Positions 16,174 to 25,583 of a stretch of DNA of 64,000 nt are shown one piece after another. A model generated the notes under the pieces. The model was not told the DNA's origin, searched no databases, and saw only the letters and a program-made list of their open reading frames with translations. Both the position numbers and the translations under genes were made by a program. The stretch is taken from positions 62,001-126,000 of the forward strand of contig CAJUTH010000002.1 in NCBI GenBank assembly GCA_910589275.1, written 5' to 3'. Within the stretch, counting starts at the first letter, position 1, and each line of letters starts with the position of its first letter. This DNA is from an uncultured Dorea sp. Lineage in GTDB: Bacteria > Bacillota > Clostridia > Lachnospirales > Lachnospiraceae.

Positions 16174-17550
16174 TTAAGATGGGGAGAAGGATTTTAACGC
16201 GTCTACGATCTCCGGGAATTCCATCCCATGGGACGCCTTGATCAGCACATTATCCCCCTCAAGGAGGATATCGCCCGCTTGGGCAAGGAACTCCTCCTTT
16301 GAAGCAAAATGCCAGACCGCTGTGCATGGTGATTTTGCGCCTGCCGCAATCTCTGCGGCCAGTTCGCCGATGGCGCACACCACGTCAATCCCAAGCTCAG
16401 CGGCATAGCTGCCGACAGTCCTATGAAGCTCCGCCCAGTTATCGCCGAGCTCGCCCATATCCCCGAGGATGGCGACCTTGCGGCCGATGGCCATATTCAG
16501 CACGTCCAGCGCCGCTTTCATGGAAATGGTATTGGCGTTATAGCAGTCGTCTAAGAGAATCATGTGTCCGGTCTGGATGATATTGTTGCGTCCCGGCATA
16601 AAGGGAAGGCTCTCAATCCCCCTCTTAATTTCTTCGGCGGTCAGCCCCAGAGTATATCCCACGGAAGCCCCTGCCAGCGCATTGGATACCATATGCATGC
16701 CGGGCGTAGGAACCACGCATGTAAAGCTTTCCTCCGGCAGATGGATGGTGCAGGCAGTGCCCTTTAATCCTAAGGGCTGTATGCTGTCTGCAAAGATATC
16801 GCAGGTCTCCGGGTTTAATCCATAGAAAAGGGGATCCGCGCCCTTTACCGGACCCAGCGTAGACAGAAGCGGATCGTCTCCGTTTAATATGACGGAGCCG
16901 CCGTGTTTCATATCCTGGAACATCTGTGTCTTTTCCTGAAGGATGCCCTCCTGCGTTTTTAGGAACTCCAGATGAGCGACGCCGATATTTGTGATCAGGC
17001 AGATATCCGGGCTTGCCACGGAGGAGAGCTTGCGCATCTCGCCAAAGTGATTGATTCCCATTTCAAGGACTGAGACCTCATGCTCCTCGTTCATTTCAAA
17101 TATGGTGAGCGGAAGTCCGCATTCATTGTTAAAGTTTCCCTGTGTTTTGTGTACGTTATATTTCTGAGCTAGAACAGAAGCGATCATTTCTTTCGTGCTG
17201 GTCTTGCCGACGCTGCCTGTAATGCCGACCACCTTTACATCAAAGGAGTCCCGGTAGAGCTTTGCAATGTCAAGCAGCGCCTGCCCGGTGGCTTCTACCA
17301 GTATATAAGGATAATCGGTATCGCCCAGATCCTCATGGGATACCACGCACAGGGCGCCCTTTTTAATGGTGTCGGGGATAAAGGTATGGGCATTAAAGCG
17401 TTCACCGTTAATTGCTACAAACAGAAAATCCTTTTCTATTTTGCGGCTGTCGATGGCGACGCCCGCAGCCTCTTTTTCAAGCAGGCTTCTGTCGCCGTGA
17501 TAAGTGCCTTGGCAGGCTTCTGTTATATTGGCCAGAGTAAGATTCTTCAT
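16174..17550 (-). CDS. murF: UDP-MurNAc-tripeptide--D-Ala-D-Ala ligase
   Basis: 458 residues, the last gene of the pncB-ddl-murF run. It has the Mur ligase N-terminal block GVAIDSRKIEKDFLFVAING, the P-loop GITGSVGKTSTKEM near residue 110, NNECGLPLTIFEM, and the C-terminal LLDDCYNANTISMKAAL typical of MurF. It adds D-Ala-D-Ala to UDP-MurNAc-tripeptide in the cytoplasm, using the dipeptide made by the neighbouring Ddl. GAGGAGATACAGCT precedes the ATG. Confidence 0.95.
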   Translation of the reverse strand: MKNLTLANITEACQGTYHGDRSLLEKEAAGVAIDSRKIEKDFLFVAINGERFNAHTFIPDTIKKGALCVVSHEDLGDTDYPYILVEATGQALLDIAKLYRDSFDVKVVGITGSVGKTSTKEMIASVLAQKYNVHKTQGNFNNECGLPLTIFEMNEEHEVSVLEMGINHFGEMRKLSSVASPDICLITNIGVAHLEFLKTQEGILQEKTQMFQDMKHGGSVILNGDDPLLSTLGPVKGADPLFYGLNPETCDIFADSIQPLGLKGTACTIHLPEESFTCVVPTPGMHMVSNALAGASVGYTLGLTAEEIKRGIESLPFMPGRNNIIQTGHMILLDDCYNANTISMKAALDVLNMAIGRKVAILGDMGELGDNWAELHRTVGSYAAELGIDVVCAIGELAAEIAAGAKSPCTAVWHFASKEEFLAQAGDILLEGDNVLIKASHGMEFPEIVDALKSFSPS

Positions 17551-17605
17551 AGCTGTATCTCCTCATATGAATTCGTCGGGCTAAGTTACAGTCTGGCTAA
17601 TCAGA

Positions 17606-18667
17606 CTATTCGTATCTTGTTTCCATTGATTTGCTGATGATCATTTCGCAGAATTCACCGTATTCATATCCGGCGGCCTTTGCAGCCTTTGGAAGGAGGC
17701 TTGCGTTTGTCATGCCGGGAAGGGAATTTACTTCGAGACAGTAAAATTCTCCGGTGTGGTTATCTACAATAAAATCAGCTCTGGAATACACATCCAGCCG
17801 GAGGGCAGCAAAAGCCCGTTCGCCGGCGGCCTGAATCTGTGCGGTGGTCTCCGGCGACAGAGATGCTGCGGGACAGATCTCAGAAGCGCCGCCAAGCTGG
17901 TATTTGTTGGCATAGTCGAAAAATCCATCCTTTGGAACAATCTCTACCAGAGGAAGCGCCTTGCCGTCAAAGATACCGCAGGCATATTCCCGGCCGTCAA
18001 TAAATGGCTCGATAACTACCTCCGTCTCTTTGCGGAAAGAATTTTCGATGGCCTGCCGGTATTCCTCATCGGTATATACAATATATACTCCAAGGCTGGA
18101 GCCGCCGGAACAGGGCTTTACTACCACAGGAAGTTTCAAACCAAGGGCGGACAAGGGCGTATCTTTGTCTTTCTTTTTCAGGTGGGTTCCGTCGGGCGTC
18201 GGGATCTTACGCATCTTAAAAATCTCTTTGGCAACGCCTTTGTCCATAGATAAGGCGCAGCCCAGTGAGTTAGGACCTGTATAGCGGATACCCAGTACGT
18301 CGAAAGTAGCCTGAAGCTTGCCGTTCTCGCCAAGACTGCCGTGTAATGCCATAAATGTAATATCGGCCATAGAACAGAGCTCTAATACATTCGGACCCAG
18401 ATAGCTTACAGAATCGCCGGGACGGGATGCCCACAGGGCGTCCAGATCAGGCTCGGTTATCTGAATGTCTGCGGCAATGGAAAGTCCGCCGTCCGGGAGG
18501 TCAAAGACCTCCTCCAGCCTATCCGTATCATAGGGAAGGCCAAGGAATGCATCCAAAAGGTAAGCCTGATGCCCCCGCTCCCTGAGAGCCCGGCATATGC
18601 CTGCGCCGGAGTTTAGGGATACGTCGCGTTCATTGCTGTAGCCGCCTGCCAATACAATAATTTTCAT
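17606..18667 (-). CDS. ddl: D-alanine--D-alanine ligase
   Basis: 353 residues. An N-terminal VLAGGYSNERDVSLNSG carries the serine-containing substrate loop. MALHGSLGENG, VVKPCSGGSSLGV (ATP-grasp loop), and the metal/catalytic block FYCLEVNSLPGMTNASLLP near the C-terminus complete the family pattern. It joins two D-alanines for peptidoglycan. The order ddl-murF, with a 55-base gap, places consecutive pathway steps together. GAAGGAGCGAATTAAATT precedes the ATG. I did not assess the ω-loop residues that distinguish D-Ala from D-Lac ligases. No vanH/vanX genes are nearby, so an ordinary Ddl is the natural reading. Confidence 0.95.
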   Translation of the reverse strand: MKIIVLAGGYSNERDVSLNSGAGICRALRERGHQAYLLDAFLGLPYDTDRLEEVFDLPDGGLSIAADIQITEPDLDALWASRPGDSVSYLGPNVLELCSMADITFMALHGSLGENGKLQATFDVLGIRYTGPNSLGCALSMDKGVAKEIFKMRKIPTPDGTHLKKKDKDTPLSALGLKLPVVVKPCSGGSSLGVYIVYTDEEYRQAIENSFRKETEVVIEPFIDGREYACGIFDGKALPLVEIVPKDGFFDYANKYQLGGASEICPAASLSPETTAQIQAAGERAFAALRLDVYSRADFIVDNHTGEFYCLEVNSLPGMTNASLLPKAAKAAGYEYGEFCEMIISKSMETRYE

Positions 18668-18684
18668 AATTTAATTCGCTCCTT

Positions 18685-20136
18685 CTAGTCTCTTCCAAGC
18701 TGGTTTAAGAGTTCTTTCTTAACAGTATACAGATCATCGGATAAATCTACATAAACATTGTGCGGGTAGAAGAGCCGTTTCGTTTCTTCCCATAGAGTTT
18801 TCTTTTCTTGTTTACAGTATTCTGCAATCTTGGTTACGGACGGGGACTGGTAGACGCATTCGCCGTTCTTGAATATTGGGAGCAGAATCTCGCGCATCAT
18901 GTAGGAACCGCCGATCAGCCGGGTCTTTTTCCAAGTTTCAATTGGGTCAAAAATAACCAGATCCTTGCTGGTGTCAAATGTTTCATGGGCAAAACAAATT
19001 AAATCTGCGCGGATCTTGCCGGTTGTTTTGTCGTAAATCCGGTAGATAGTCTTGTTGCCCGGATTGGTGATCTTCTCTGTGTTTTCAGAAAGCTTGATCT
19101 TAGGGACAAATTCGCCGTCTTCATTGCGGATGGCAGCTAGTTTATAGACGCCGCCAAAGGACGGGCAGTCCTTGGAGGTGATTAGGTTGGTGCCTACTCC
19201 CCAGGAAGTGATAGCGGCTCCCTGTACCTTCAGGTCATGGAGTAGATATTCATCCAGATCGTTGGAGGCGGCAATCACTGCAGTTTCAAATCCTGCTGCA
19301 TCTAACATCTTACGCGCTTCTTTGGATAAATATGCAAGGTCGCCGCTGTCTAAGCGGATACCGTATTTTGTCAGCTTTTTGCCGGAATCCCGCATTTCCT
19401 GAAATACGCGGATCGCGTTTGGAACGCCGGATTTTAACGTATCGTAAGTGTCTACTAGAAGAGTGCAGTTGTCCGGATATAACTCAGCATAGGTTTTAAA
19501 TGCAGTATATTCATCCTTGAAACTCATGATCCAGCTATGGGCATGGGTTCCTAAGACTGGTACGTCAAAGAGCTGCCCGGCAAGTACATTGGAGGTTCCG
19601 ACACAGCCGCCGATCATAGCGGCGCGGGCGCCGTATAATCCCGCGTCCGGTCCTTGGGCCCGGCGGAGGCCGAATTCCATAACGCCGTCTCCGTCAGCGG
19701 CAAATACTACCCGGGAAGTCTTAGTAGCAATCAGCGATTGATGGTTAATGATGTTCAGAATCGCCGTTTCCACAAGCTGGGCCTCCATGATGGGGGCAAT
19801 TATTTTCAAAAGCGGTTCCTTTGGGAAAATAATAGTTCCTTCGGGAATCGCATAAATATCCCCGGTGAAATGGAAGCCGCCAAGATAATTTAGGAAGTCT
19901 TCGCTGAAAATACCGAGACTTCTAAGATAATCCACATCCTCGTAAGTAAAGTTAAGACCTTTTACATATTCAATAACCTGTGCTAATCCGGCGCAGACGG
20001 CGTATCCGCCGTTACAGGGATTCTGCCGGTAGAATACGTCAAATACTACAGTTTCATTTTGTCCCTGTTCATAGTAACCCTGCATCATGGTTAATTCGTA
20101 AAAATCTGTCAGCAAGGTTAAATCTCTTTGGTTCAT
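18685..20136 (-). CDS. pncB: Nicotinate phosphoribosyltransferase
   Basis: 483 residues with AAAGGAGC before the ATG. N-terminal LTDFYELTMMQGYYEQG, central FGLRRAQGPDAG, LGTHAHSWIMSF (the histidine region used in catalysis) and the phosphoribosyl-binding IRLDSGDLAYLS are those of the NAPRTase family. It makes nicotinate mononucleotide from nicotinate and PRPP for NAD salvage. It is the first gene of a run with ddl (17-base gap) and murF, an odd pairing of NAD salvage with cell-wall synthesis. Two promoters and a dyad lie upstream. Confidence 0.95.
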   Translation of the reverse strand: MNQRDLTLLTDFYELTMMQGYYEQGQNETVVFDVFYRQNPCNGGYAVCAGLAQVIEYVKGLNFTYEDVDYLRSLGIFSEDFLNYLGGFHFTGDIYAIPEGTIIFPKEPLLKIIAPIMEAQLVETAILNIINHQSLIATKTSRVVFAADGDGVMEFGLRRAQGPDAGLYGARAAMIGGCVGTSNVLAGQLFDVPVLGTHAHSWIMSFKDEYTAFKTYAELYPDNCTLLVDTYDTLKSGVPNAIRVFQEMRDSGKKLTKYGIRLDSGDLAYLSKEARKMLDAAGFETAVIAASNDLDEYLLHDLKVQGAAITSWGVGTNLITSKDCPSFGGVYKLAAIRNEDGEFVPKIKLSENTEKITNPGNKTIYRIYDKTTGKIRADLICFAHETFDTSKDLVIFDPIETWKKTRLIGGSYMMREILLPIFKNGECVYQSPSVTKIAEYCKQEKKTLWEETKRLFYPHNVYVDLSDDLYTVKKELLNQLGRD

Positions 20137-20168
20137 GATGATTTTGCTCCTTTAAATTATAATGTTTT

Positions 20169-20197
20169 ATTATAACACCCGTCAGTATAAATGAAAA
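20169..20197 (-). promoter_or_regulatory. Proximal promoter of pncB-ddl-murF
   Basis: On the minus strand TTTTCA (20197-20192), a 17-base spacer and a perfect TATAAT (20174-20169) lie 33 bases before the pncB start. Confidence 0.55.
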
Positions 20198-20207
20198 GCT
20201 TATTCTT

Positions 20208-20241
20208 AGTATACCTTATTGAACATTAGTAGTTCAATAAG
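20208..20241 (-). promoter_or_regulatory. Distal pncB promoter overlapped by a perfect dyad (likely operator)
   Basis: CTTATTGAAC (20215-20224) and GTTCAATAAG (20232-20241) are perfect inverted repeats around a 7-base centre. Flanking GTATAC sequences extend the symmetry with one base missing. On the minus strand the dyad covers the space between a -35 box TTGAAC (20237-20232) and a -10 box TATACT (20213-20208), 18 bases apart. No T-tract follows, so it looks like a repressor site rather than a terminator. The regulator is unknown; control by niacin or NAD status is only a guess from the gene it serves. Confidence 0.55.
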
Positions 20242-20252
20242 TATACTTTACT

Positions 20253-20987
20253 TCACACCAGCGATGCGTTTTTATTAATGGTATCCTGAATGATATTCTG
20301 GACGTACTCTTCCAAATGTTTTTTTGTATCCTTATCCAGCTCCTTAGGATAGATTGGAGTTCCATATTCGATAACAACATGGGCCTTTTTGATCTTCGGG
20401 ATATGAGCTTCGAAAATGTTGTTCGTGTTATTTATGGATATTGGAACGATAGCGCAGCCGCTTTTTTCGGCAATTTTCAGAGAACCTTTTTTAAATGGCA
20501 GCATGCTCAGTTCCTCTCCACGGTTACGGGTTCCCTCTGGGAAAATACAGATGGAAACTCCGGATTTTACATAGTCGATGGCCTGAAGTATAGACTTTAA
20601 GCCTTCTTTTACATTATCTCTGTCAAGGAAAATGCAGTACAGCGCCTTCATCCAGTCTCTGAGGAGGGGATAACGCAGCATTTCTTTCTTGGCAATGTAG
20701 CCGGTCAGCCTTTTGCACCGGGCATAAGTCAGCACGATGTCAAAATAGCTTCGGTGGTTCCCGGCAAAAAGCACAGGCTCGTTTGGGATATTTTCTTCGC
20801 CGATGACGGTCACGTCTACGCCGCTGATCCAGATAATCAGGCGGAATGCATACTGGACGATCCGCAGGGAAGAGACGTCTTTGGCCTGTTTGTTCTTTAT
20901 TCCGATGAGGTGTTCGATTAGAAGAACCGGGATTCCCAGCAGTAAAAATAGGAATAGGAATAATGCAACTAAAATAATTCGTATCAT
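20253..20987 (-). CDS. plsC: 1-acyl-sn-glycerol-3-phosphate acyltransferase
   Basis: 244 residues. A hydrophobic N-terminal anchor (residues ~3-25) is followed by the catalytic NHRSYFD (HX4D, ~77) and FPEGTRNRG (~150), which binds the glycerol phosphate. It adds the second acyl chain in making phosphatidic acid at the membrane. It starts 4 bases after malQ, so the two are co-transcribed although functionally unrelated. GGAAGG precedes the ATG. Confidence 0.93.
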   Translation of the reverse strand: MIRIILVALFLFLFLLLGIPVLLIEHLIGIKNKQAKDVSSLRIVQYAFRLIIWISGVDVTVIGEENIPNEPVLFAGNHRSYFDIVLTYARCKRLTGYIAKKEMLRYPLLRDWMKALYCIFLDRDNVKEGLKSILQAIDYVKSGVSICIFPEGTRNRGEELSMLPFKKGSLKIAEKSGCAIVPISINNTNNIFEAHIPKIKKAHVVIEYGTPIYPKELDKDTKKHLEEYVQNIIQDTINKNASLV

Positions 20988-20991
20988 AATA

Positions 20992-22500
20992 TTAGTACCT
21001 TCCGTATAATTGAGACAGTTTTTTTAGTCTCTTCGCAAGCTTTTTCGTCAGTGCATTTTTTTGGAAACGCCAGTTCCAATTGCCAGAGGCTGTTCCGGGA
21101 GTATTCATACGTCCCTCGCTGCCGATATCCAGCACATCTTGAAGCGGGAAAATGGCATAGGCGGCGGTGCTTCCCAGACAGGCGCGTATCATAGCAAGGC
21201 TTACAGGCTCCTGCTTTTTCATATTTAGATAACGCCTGAGCTTTTTGCGGCAGTCTTTCCCGAGCGTCTCGTACCAGCCTTTGGTGGTATCGTTGTCATG
21301 AGTCCCGGTGTAGCATACGCAGTTTGGCGTTTTGAAATTGTGAGGGTGAAATGTGCTTTCTCCCGTGTCTCCAAAAGCAAACTGCAGCACTTTCATGCCG
21401 GGAAATGAGAAAGCGTCGCGGAGCGCTTCTACCTCCGGCGTAATTACGCCCAAATCCTCTGCGATGATTGGCAGATCGTCTCCAAGGGCATTTCGGATTG
21501 CTGTAAATAAGTTTTCTCCGGGAGCCTTGACCCATTCGCCGTTAACGGCAGTTTTCTCTCCGTATGGAACGGACCAGTAAGCTTCAAATCCGCGAAAATG
21601 ATCAATCCGCAGGATATCTAGAATTTCAAGCTGTCCGGCGATCCGTGAAATCCACCAGGAATAGCCTTCCCGTTTATGCGCATCCCATTCATACAGCGGA
21701 TTGCCCCAGAGCTGTCCGGTTGCGGAAAAATAATCCGGCGGAACGCCGGCAACGGCAGTAGGAAAGCCTTTGGTGTCTAATTGGAATAAATGCTGGTTTG
21801 CCCATACGTCGGCGCTGTCCATGGATACAAAGATGGGGATGTCGCCGATAATCTGGATATTATGAGCATTAGCATATTCCTTAAGCTGGCCCCACTGCTG
21901 GAAGAACAGGAATTGGATGAATCGGTAGAAACCGGATTCCTCTGCCAGCGTGTTTTTCAGGTTATTTTTAAAGGACTCATTTGGCGTACGGTATTTCTCT
22001 TCCCATTCCAGCCAGCTTACTCCGCCGTGTAAATCCTTAATGGCCATGAACAAGGAATAGTCTGATAGCCACTTGGCGTTTTTTTCACAAAATTCTTCAT
22101 ATTTATCAGAAAGGGTGTGATGTTCATCTTCAGAAAATCGTACGTAAGCTTTCCTTAAAAGAGCGGTCTTCCAAGGAATGACTGCGCCGTAATCCACATG
22201 CTCCGGATCTTTGGCAGGACAGGTAAGAAGCTCTTCTTCCGTCAGCAGATGCAGGCCAAGAAGAAGATTAGGGCTGATTAAAAGAGGCTGTCCGGCAAAG
22301 GCCGAGAAGCTTTGGTAGGGAGAGTCCCCGTAACCGGTATGGGTAAGAGGAAGAATCTGCCAGAGATGCTGGCCGGATTTCTCCAGAAAATTCACAAAAT
22401 CATAAGCTGCCTGACCCAGATCGCCGATCCCATAGGGGGAGGGCAGCGACGTGGGATGCAGCAGGATGCCGGAGGTACGCGGCAAGGATGCTGTATTCAT
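20992..22500 (-). CDS. malQ: 4-alpha-glucanotransferase (amylomaltase)
   Basis: About 502 residues from the ATG at 22500, which has AAAGGAGATTATTACT before it; longer starts upstream add residues unlike the family. N-terminal SGILLHPTSLPSPYGIGDLG is the GH77 signature. The catalytic residues lie in ILRIDHFRGF (nucleophile Asp), IIAEDLG (acid/base Glu) and GTHDNDTTKGW (third Asp). It rearranges maltodextrins and glycogen breakdown products in the cytoplasm. No other glycogen or maltose genes are in the window. Confidence 0.95.
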   Translation of the reverse strand: MNTASLPRTSGILLHPTSLPSPYGIGDLGQAAYDFVNFLEKSGQHLWQILPLTHTGYGDSPYQSFSAFAGQPLLISPNLLLGLHLLTEEELLTCPAKDPEHVDYGAVIPWKTALLRKAYVRFSEDEHHTLSDKYEEFCEKNAKWLSDYSLFMAIKDLHGGVSWLEWEEKYRTPNESFKNNLKNTLAEESGFYRFIQFLFFQQWGQLKEYANAHNIQIIGDIPIFVSMDSADVWANQHLFQLDTKGFPTAVAGVPPDYFSATGQLWGNPLYEWDAHKREGYSWWISRIAGQLEILDILRIDHFRGFEAYWSVPYGEKTAVNGEWVKAPGENLFTAIRNALGDDLPIIAEDLGVITPEVEALRDAFSFPGMKVLQFAFGDTGESTFHPHNFKTPNCVCYTGTHDNDTTKGWYETLGKDCRKKLRRYLNMKKQEPVSLAMIRACLGSTAAYAIFPLQDVLDIGSEGRMNTPGTASGNWNWRFQKNALTKKLAKRLKKLSQLYGRY

Positions 22501-22572
22501 AGTAATAATCTCCTTTGTGAAATATGCGCCGTAAAATAACGCGCCTGTTTGGAGGAAAAACCTCATGAAAAT

Positions 22573-22600
22573 ATCTTACCACAAAATGGGTATTTTTCAA
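22573..22600 (-). promoter_or_regulatory. Promoter of malQ-plsC
   Basis: On the minus strand TTGAAA (22600-22595), a 16-base spacer and TAAGAT (22578-22573) lie about 70 bases before the malQ start, in the divergent gap shared with the next plus-strand gene. Confidence 0.55.
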
Positions 22601-22638
22601 AGCGATTCCGCGTAGATATATAGCAAGGTGCGGTTTAT

Positions 22639-23082
22639 ATGGCGGCAGAGATGTGGAGGGCACTTGAACTGGTGGGTGTGAGAAGAGGGGCGGGAGTATG
22701 GTGGGTATTGTGTGTGATTTTGCTGATGGGATGTTCGGTGAGGACGCTCGAGACGGATAAGGTGAGGGATTTAGATTATGAGCTGGTGGAGGAAGCGGAT
22801 ATTCCGGAGGAAATGAGGGAAACGATCGAGGAGTATAAAGAAGAGGCTTTTTCTTTTACCTATGCGGATAAGGGCAGGCTTTATATCGCGAGGGGGTACG
22901 GGAAGCAGAAGACGGATGGATATAAGATACAGGTGCTGGAATTATATGAGAGTGAAAATGCGGTTGTGCTTCAGACGACATTTCTTGGGCCGGAGCCGGA
23001 TGAGGAGACTGGAAACGAGCCGTCGTATCCATATATCGTTATTCAGACAGAATATAGTGATAAGGATGTAGTAATAGAATAA
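22639..23082 (+). CDS. PrcB-domain-like lipoprotein
   Basis: 147 residues. The N-terminus has Arg residues, a hydrophobic stretch and LLMGC, a lipobox-like site, so the mature protein is probably a membrane-anchored lipoprotein starting at Cys ~32. The C-terminal half, from LYIARGYGKQKTDGYKIQV to SYPYIVIQTEYSDKDVV, resembles the PrcB C-terminal domain (pattern GxKxTxGYxI then YPYxVI). Some PrcB proteins stabilise a protease, but here the partner is not evident. It lies 12 bases before the sipL-like gene, and a joint role in the spore envelope is possible. The ATG at 22639 has no clear ribosome site. Confidence 0.7.
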   Translation: MAAEMWRALELVGVRRGAGVWWVLCVILLMGCSVRTLETDKVRDLDYELVEEADIPEEMRETIEEYKEEAFSFTYADKGRLYIARGYGKQKTDGYKIQVLELYESENAVVLQTTFLGPEPDEETGNEPSYPYIVIQTEYSDKDVVIE

Positions 23083-23094
23083 GGAGGGTGTAAG

Positions 23095-24654
23095 ATGGAA
23101 CAGTTGAAAAAAGCGATTCGGAAGAATGTGGCGGGAAGAAGAATTACGGATCAGTTCTATGTGGACGGGGACGTAAATGTGCCGGATGCAAAGAGCGACA
23201 TCGGGCGCATTGTATATAGCAGAGGAAAACTTCGAATTGACGATATGAAACCGGTGGATAATTATATCCGCGTAACCGGAAAGATTTTGTATCAGATTTT
23301 GTATGTGATAGACGGAGAGGAGCAGAGAATGTCTGCGCTTACGGGTAAATTTCCTTTTGAGGAAATGGTATATGCGGAGGAAGAGCCGAAAGGAACAATA
23401 TTATTAAAGGAGGGAAATGTTGAACTGTCTGTCTCGCTGGTTCATTCCAGAAAAGTCAGCTTAAAGGCGATGGTGGAGATGGATCTTTCTTCAGAAAATG
23501 AGGAGGAAGAGATCTTAACATTGGATGTGGAGGAAGAGCCGGGCTTATACCGGAGATGGGAGTCAAAGGAAGTCTTGAAGCTCCATTCGATAAAAAGGGA
23601 TACCTATCGGATCAAGGAGGAATTTCCGCTTCCGAATGCGAAGGAAACCATAGGGAATATCCTGCTTGCAGAGGTATCCCAGCGAAAGCTGGACACGAGG
23701 CTTGGCACGGATGAACTTTTAATCCGTGGAGAGATGGTAGTGTTCATTTTATATGAATCAGTGGACGGCAGGACGGACTGGACAGAACAGGTGATACCAT
23801 ACGAGGGCAGAGTAGAATGCTATGGAGCGGAAGATACCATGTACCATCATATGACAGGAGGATTTGCAGATGAGAATATTGATGTACGCATGGATGAGGA
23901 CGGCGAGATGCGGATTGTTGGAGTGGAGGTTACGTTAGAACTCAGGGCGGCTATCTATAGTGAGGAAAAGCTTGATATCTTGAAGGATATTTATTCCTTA
24001 AAGCAGACGCTGAAACCGGAGTTTGAGGAGGTGGAAGCGGCAGGGCTTGTAATGCAGAACTATTCAAAGTATAAGCTTTCTGAACGGCTTTCTATACCGG
24101 AACTTCGCAGTGAGATTCTTCAGGTATGCCATACGGATGGAAGCTTCAAGATCGAACATACAGAGATTGTGGCGGATGGGATTATGGCGGAAGGCGTTCT
24201 AAATGTGAGCTTCCTTTACATAAAAGCAGACGATGAAGTACCTTTTGAGGTATGGCAGGGGATGGTGCCGTTCACTCATGTGATTGAATGCAGAGGCATT
24301 ACGGCGGATATGGAGTATGATATCAGTACGATATTAGAACAGATAAATGTGGGAATCATGGGAAACAGTGAGGCGGAGGTAAAAGCGTCGGCCGGTTTTC
24401 AGATTTTTTTAAGGAGGCCGGAAAGACTTCGGAATATCCGGGAGATAGGGGAGGAACCGCTGGACATGGAGCAGCTTGCTAAGGCGCCGGGGATCGTGGG
24501 ATATATCGTCAAAGACGGCGATGAATTGTGGGACCTTGCGAAACAGTACCACACTACAATAGAAGGAATCAAGAGTATCAACCAGATAGAGGGAGACACT
24601 TTGAAAGCTGGTGAAAAGATGTTGATTTTCAAGGAAAACATGAGTATACTGTAA
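23095..24654 (+). CDS. sipL: SPOCS (DUF3794) and LysM protein, SipL-like spore morphogenesis factor
   Basis: 519 residues. It contains repeated DUF3794/SPOCS modules: residues ~1-110 begin with GRRITDQFYVDGDVNVPDAK, and two further modules follow at ~150-290 and ~310-440. A C-terminal LysM domain follows (GYIVKDGDELWDLAKQYHTT to LKAGEKMLIF). This is the layout of Clostridioides difficile SipL, which binds the coat ATPase SpoIVA through its LysM domain and tethers the coat to the forespore. AAGGAGGGTGTAAG precedes the ATG. Its presence marks the organism as a clostridial spore former. Confidence 0.85.
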   Translation: MEQLKKAIRKNVAGRRITDQFYVDGDVNVPDAKSDIGRIVYSRGKLRIDDMKPVDNYIRVTGKILYQILYVIDGEEQRMSALTGKFPFEEMVYAEEEPKGTILLKEGNVELSVSLVHSRKVSLKAMVEMDLSSENEEEEILTLDVEEEPGLYRRWESKEVLKLHSIKRDTYRIKEEFPLPNAKETIGNILLAEVSQRKLDTRLGTDELLIRGEMVVFILYESVDGRTDWTEQVIPYEGRVECYGAEDTMYHHMTGGFADENIDVRMDEDGEMRIVGVEVTLELRAAIYSEEKLDILKDIYSLKQTLKPEFEEVEAAGLVMQNYSKYKLSERLSIPELRSEILQVCHTDGSFKIEHTEIVADGIMAEGVLNVSFLYIKADDEVPFEVWQGMVPFTHVIECRGITADMEYDISTILEQINVGIMGNSEAEVKASAGFQIFLRRPERLRNIREIGEEPLDMEQLAKAPGIVGYIVKDGDELWDLAKQYHTTIEGIKSINQIEGDTLKAGEKMLIFKENMSIL

Positions 24655-24686
24655 CTACACTGTATACAAGATACAAGGAGAATACA

Positions 24687-25583
24687 ATGGATAAATTGGA
24701 ATTAAAGGCACTTGGAAAGGTGAATCTCGGACTGGATATCTTAGGAAAGAAGGAGAACGGATATCACGAGGTGCGTATGGTTATGCAGACAGTATACCTT
24801 TACGACAGGGTTATTCTGGAGAGAAATAGAACGCCGGGGATTACGATTGAGACGAATTTGAAGTTTCTTCCGGTAAATGAGAATAACATTGCCTACAAAG
24901 CTGCAGACCTGATAAGGAAAGAATTTGGAATCAGCGAAGGAATTAAGATTATACTTGATAAACATATCCCGGTAGCAGCCGGGATGGCAGGGGGGAGCGC
25001 CAACGCAGCGGCGGTCCTCTTTGGCATGAACCGAATGTATGGGCTGGGGCTTTCGGAGGAAGAATTAAAAATAAGGGGAGTGGGTTTGGGCGCTGACGTC
25101 CCTTACTGCATTATGCGGGGAACCGTGCTGGCAGAGGGAATTGGTGAGAAGCTTACTCCCCTTCCGCCGATTCCGAAATGTTATGTGCTGATTGCAAAAC
25201 CGCCGTTAAGCGCATCTACGGAGACGGTTTATGAAAAATACGATGCTTTGGAGGAGATTAACCATCCGGACATTGACGGGATTATCAGGGGACTTGTCAG
25301 GGCAGATATCCGTCAGGCTGCGGCCAGCATGGGAAATGTGCTCGAACAGGTGATGCTGAAGGAATATCCGATTATCGGCCGGGTTAAACAGACGATGCTG
25401 GATTTTGGCGCTATGGGAGCGCTGATGAGTGGCAGCGGTCCTACGGTGTTCGGTTTATTCGATTCAAGGAGCGCGGCTAAAGCTGCGGCAAAGAAGATCA
25501 AAAGCAGGGGTCTGACAAAGCAGGCGTATGTGACGAATGTACACAATGTAAGGAGAAACATAGATGAAGGAACCAAGTTTTGA
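24687..25583 (+). CDS. ispE: 4-diphosphocytidyl-2-C-methyl-D-erythritol kinase
   Basis: 298 residues of the GHMP kinase fold. LKALGKVNLGLDILGKKENG holds the substrate Lys and Asn. The ATP loop is PVAAGMAGGSANAAA near residue 95, and GALMSGSGPTVFGLF is near the C-terminus. It performs the fourth step of the MEP isoprenoid pathway in the cytoplasm. AAGGAGAATACA precedes the ATG. The end overlaps the start of the GntR gene by 20 bases. Confidence 0.95.
   Translation: MDKLELKALGKVNLGLDILGKKENGYHEVRMVMQTVYLYDRVILERNRTPGITIETNLKFLPVNENNIAYKAADLIRKEFGISEGIKIILDKHIPVAAGMAGGSANAAAVLFGMNRMYGLGLSEEELKIRGVGLGADVPYCIMRGTVLAEGIGEKLTPLPPIPKCYVLIAKPPLSASTETVYEKYDALEEINHPDIDGIIRGLVRADIRQAAASMGNVLEQVMLKEYPIIGRVKQTMLDFGAMGALMSGSGPTVFGLFDSRSAAKAAAKKIKSRGLTKQAYVTNVHNVRRNIDEGTKF

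Noticed and set aside
23095..24654. LysM domain protein as a phage or cell-wall hydrolase.
   Set aside because: No hydrolase domain; the DUF3794/SPOCS repeats with a terminal LysM match the SipL spore coat anchor.
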